Source: Hybos culiciformis (taxonomy: Eukaryota > Arthropoda > Insecta > Diptera > Hybotidae). From it: a DNA stretch of 64,000 nt. The translations under genes were made by a program, and so were the position numbers. This document shows, piece by piece, positions 60,338 to 64,000 of the stretch. How positions within the stretch are numbered: the first letter of the stretch is position 1; each line of letters begins with the position of its first letter. The stretch lies in contig OZ023273.1 in NCBI GenBank assembly GCA_964007475.1, positions 119,335,812-119,399,811 of the forward strand, read 5' to 3'. The notes below the pieces were generated by a model. That model was not told the origin of the DNA. It made no database searches and saw only the letters and a program-made list of their open reading frames with translations.

Positions 60338-63300
60338 ATCCGTAAGCTTCTTAAGTCATTTGTACTGAATACAGAAACAAGCAATCAAGACTTAATGCAT
60401 TAAACAACTACAAAATTAAGTCCAAGAGAGGCCTAAATTAAATTACAATAATAATTTATTATACCTGCAACTGATGAGGTTTTAGATAATTGTATCTAAA
60501 GAGTAGGAATACTATACATTATACTGATGTTAATGATTGATCAACAACGATCCAACATTCACTAATATATAAAATAATAAGTGACCCAATAACTATTATT
60601 AAAGTATATAAGAATATTGAATTTCAGTTTTATCAAAACTACAATGCTACTATATATGTATATGTATATCGATCAACATTCAATCACATCTCCATGCCTC
60701 AATATAATTTCTTAAAGGATGCAGGGGTAAAAAAATTAGTAATATCGAGTTTACTTCAAGAAAACTTAGATTTATTTTACAAAATAGTGATTAAATTTCG
60801 CCGAATGCTTCACATATTTCTGTTCGAGTACTTCTTTTTATTATTTTTATGTTCTCGGCATCTTGGAAAAATATAAATGGTTAAGTACATAAATATTAAG
60901 AAACGAATTTGTAAGTTGTCAAGTTAAATAGATAAATCTACTTTTTAAAACCTCTAAAAATATATTAAAATTGGCGGTATCTAAGTCTGACTGATTTTTA
61001 AACAGTCTTATTGTTGCCCGTATTATATTTATGAAATTTTCGATATAAAGCTTAAAACGAAGAATATTCTTTTAAATATATTAAATATGCAATTAACATT
61101 TTTTTAGTAAATTTTTTTTTATCATAATTCCATTTAGTCTAGTCTCTGTCTAATTTTAAGTAAATAATTAGAAAGTTATTTAATCTGAAAATGAAAGAAA
61201 AAATAATAATTTATAATAAATCATAAGTAATTGCTGATTGATAAAAATATGAAAGGTGAGAAACGCATATACCGCTCATTAAATTGATCAAACCACCTGT
61301 TAGAATTTTGTTTTTGTATTCTAAAATACATGTTGTACCTAATGTACGATAGAATTTCACTATTATTTTATTATCAGCACCAGTCTTTTTTTTATCTTCG
61401 TTGAGAATTTTAGAAAAACTTATTCGTATACATTTAAAGTATATAACCGAAAATATATTGAGGTAGTACTGAGAAAGAAATGTGTTTAGCACGTTTTTTT
61501 TTTCAATTAATGATTTATGGATTGGATAAGCAGAAAATATTATTAAAAAAACAAAAAAGAAATTAAGTAGATAAATTTTAAATTTTTTTTCTTGGGAAAA
61601 AATACTATCGTATTATTTTCAAACATCTCAAATTTAGTGTAATGTCTGGTTTTATTGAATTCAATAAAGCAGACCGACTGGGGGAACAATTTTTTTTTAT
61701 ATGTTAAAATTTTTAAATAAAAGTTTAATTCAAAATATAGAGATTAAGAAAGTATTTTAAATTTGTAAACTTATTGTATTTTAAAAGCAATCGCGATAGT
61801 ACAGCATTTATATTGAAGTTTCAAACTAATTAAAAAATGTTCTGAGTCGAAGATCTGTGATTGATTATTTAAAATTAAAATTTTCATAATAAGACTTTTT
61901 TAAATATCTGATTAAAAAGATTTTTTTTTGTCTGAAATTTGGTAACAATTATAGACTTTTTACGCGAAATTCCATATTTTAGTAAGCTTTATTAGAATAC
62001 AAATTTTGTTTGTAATTTTTAAGCATGTTCAGATAAATTAATAAACCAAGGAAAAGTTTTCTTTCATTCTAATTAATTTCCATTTATATTAAATAATATT
62101 ATAGTGTATGTATAATGATATATATGTACATTTAATAAAATAATGTGTTTTTAAAAATAATTTTATTAAATTAAAATATAAATATCAACATTTATGGTAC
62201 ACAATATTTAAATATTAAAGTTTAATGTAATGAATATCTGTAAAAATAAGAAAGAACAATTTACTTACATACTTCTAATATGCATAAAATTTTCTATACT
62301 TAAAATTTTCTATACTTAAAATTTTAAAGAGAAGGAAGAGAAAATACTGCGTATGACTCTTAATCTTAATACAGAATTTTCCTATGTTTACTGAATATAA
62401 ATAAACATAATAATTTAATTACATAATATTTTCTCAAAAAAACTACAATTTTCTGCATACATTTTCTTCTGTTGCAATCAAATATTTTCAAGACAATTTA
62501 TTTAATCCAACATGTTCGGTAAATGATTGCATTCATACAAAATGTTTGAAATCAAAGTTTATTATTTTTTTTGTAGGAAAGCTTTTAACAATATTAAATC
62601 TTTAGGAAAATTTTATTATCTTATTATGATGTTGTTTAAAAACAATATTCTTCACGAATAATTTATTATAAAAAACTCTAACTATAGTTTTTAAAATATT
62701 TTAAAGTTTGATTAATCAATAAGTGCTTGGTTTAGTAAAACTTAATAAAAATGCATTTTTATGTCGATAAATTAATATCAAGCCTCCAAAAATAATTTCA
62801 TACTATTTGTAGCTTATTTCTTTTAGCCGTGCTATTATTAGATTCTGGCCATGGGTAGTCATATTAATAAATGTAGTTAAATGTTGTAAGCTCACAATTG
62901 CAATAGTAAGGTTTGAATATATTATTGTCAGCCCAAGATAAATATGTAATATTATATTATTAGTTTTTAATGGAATGTATGCATTCAGATAGATGACATA
63001 AGAAAAAACTCAATTTATTTTGATTTTTGGATATTTTCACACAAAATACACATAATATGACCATACGACTTAGTACATTTATAATTACATACTTCTATTA
63101 TCAGACTTAAAGCTGTATCCTTAAATTTCAAATATAATTTTCACATTACACTTATTATTTCAACTAACTATGAATATATTCTAATATTTTATTAAAAGCT
63201 TTTTTATTCAAACAAATTTGGCGCGCAAACGTAAATTCACCATTACGAAAATTTTTCCTTTCAAACATTTTCCCTAAGTTTTAATTTTTTTTTTTTCAAT

Positions 63301-64000
63301 ATATATTTTCCTACAACAAAATTCTTTCCTTAACAAAACGAAAAGCAAAAAAAAAATATTGTAGGTATAAGTTTTGCAGTTTTCATTTTTAAAATAAATT
63401 TTATATTATTTTTTGTGTTTTTTTTTTTATGTTGTAAAACTGTGAAATACAAAAATAATAAAAAAAAAAAAAACACAATCAGAAATAAAAAGATATTTTG
63501 AACAGAAGCAACGTGTTCGCCAATCGCGATAGTACACTATCGGATAAAAAAAAAATATAAAAATAAAAAAAAAGATATATTTATTTTGTTTAAATTTTTG
63601 TTTTACATTTTAGTGTAATAATAGTTTTGTTTTTTTTTCTGTTTTCAACATCTCAAAGAAGGAAATGTTTACATACATTTTGAATGATAAATATTTTCAG
63701 TATATTTAAAATTATTTGATCATCCGCATCGCGTGACAAAATTTAAATAAATTAAAACATAATAATATTACCCGCATTTTTTTTATTTTTTTATATAAAA
63801 TCGTGAATAAAATTGATATTTTAATACAATTAATTTGTAACATATTTTTTATTTTTGTGTTTACAAACAAAATATACCTATAATAACATAGAAAATAAAA
63901 ATAAAAAATAAAAAAAAAAACAAATATTTAAATTATATTTTAATGAAGTCAACAATATTATAGAGTGGTGTGGTCTTGGAAAATAAATGAATACTTAATT
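60338..64000. other. AT-rich DNA, no confident gene
   Basis: AT-rich to the window end. A minus-strand frame at 61211-61492 has a moderately coding-like core (GADNKIIVKFYRTLGTTCIL) but no clear splice sites or family. The 16-mer CAATCGCGATAGTACA occurs twice (61788-61803 and 63521-63536). Confidence 0.45.

Overview
The window is an AT-rich nuclear DNA segment, most likely from an insect. The evidence is a spliced acid-lipase gene with canonical GT-AG introns, a Ty3/gypsy element primed by an animal-type serine tRNA, and many short inverted-repeat DNA transposons. A hemipteran such as an aphid is only a guess from base composition. There are no bacterial operons, Shine-Dalgarno sites or CRISPR arrays. 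Two runs of exactly 200 N (33045-33244 and 60138-60337) are scaffold gaps.

The only well-supported host gene is a secreted alpha/beta-hydrolase-fold acid lipase (lipase-3 / lysosomal acid lipase family) on the minus strand. I rebuilt it as eight exons between 26209 (ATG) and 4375 (stop). They join to 1233 nt, or 410 codons plus stop, with every phase consistent. Signal peptide, HG oxyanion motif, GHSQG nucleophile, catalytic Asp and catalytic His are all present. The last two exons (44 and 118 nt) lie 13.6 kb beyond exon 6.

That 13.6 kb intron is a three-layer transposon nest. The outer layer is a TA-flanked inverted-repeat element (5772-14599). Inside it is a non-autonomous hAT-like element (6056-13636; 20-bp TIRs, 8-bp target duplication TTTGAAAG). 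Inside that is a very young, apparently intact mag-like Ty3/gypsy retrotransposon (6129-11140; LTRs identical by eye, 5-bp target duplication GCTGC, one 1355-codon Gag-Pol ORF). The hAT-like element also carries a 1.2-kb GC-rich 12-bp minisatellite whose unit resembles an ETS-factor site, and a 99-bp-arm hairpin.

Elsewhere there are small inverted-repeat elements at 875-1071, 22678-22936, 29022-30284 (with a 5S-rRNA/tRNA-like SINE fragment and a perfect 43-bp-arm hairpin), 32902-33466 (113-bp perfect TIRs built of palindromes, with an unusually long 17-19-bp target duplication) and 55580-56294 (hAT MITE). There is also a heptamer minisatellite at about 51.55-51.72 kb.

From 26.2 kb to the end the DNA is mostly AT-rich and without recognisable genes. 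The exception is a possible two-exon, minus-strand gene fragment (50559-50284 and 41326-41051) of unknown function.
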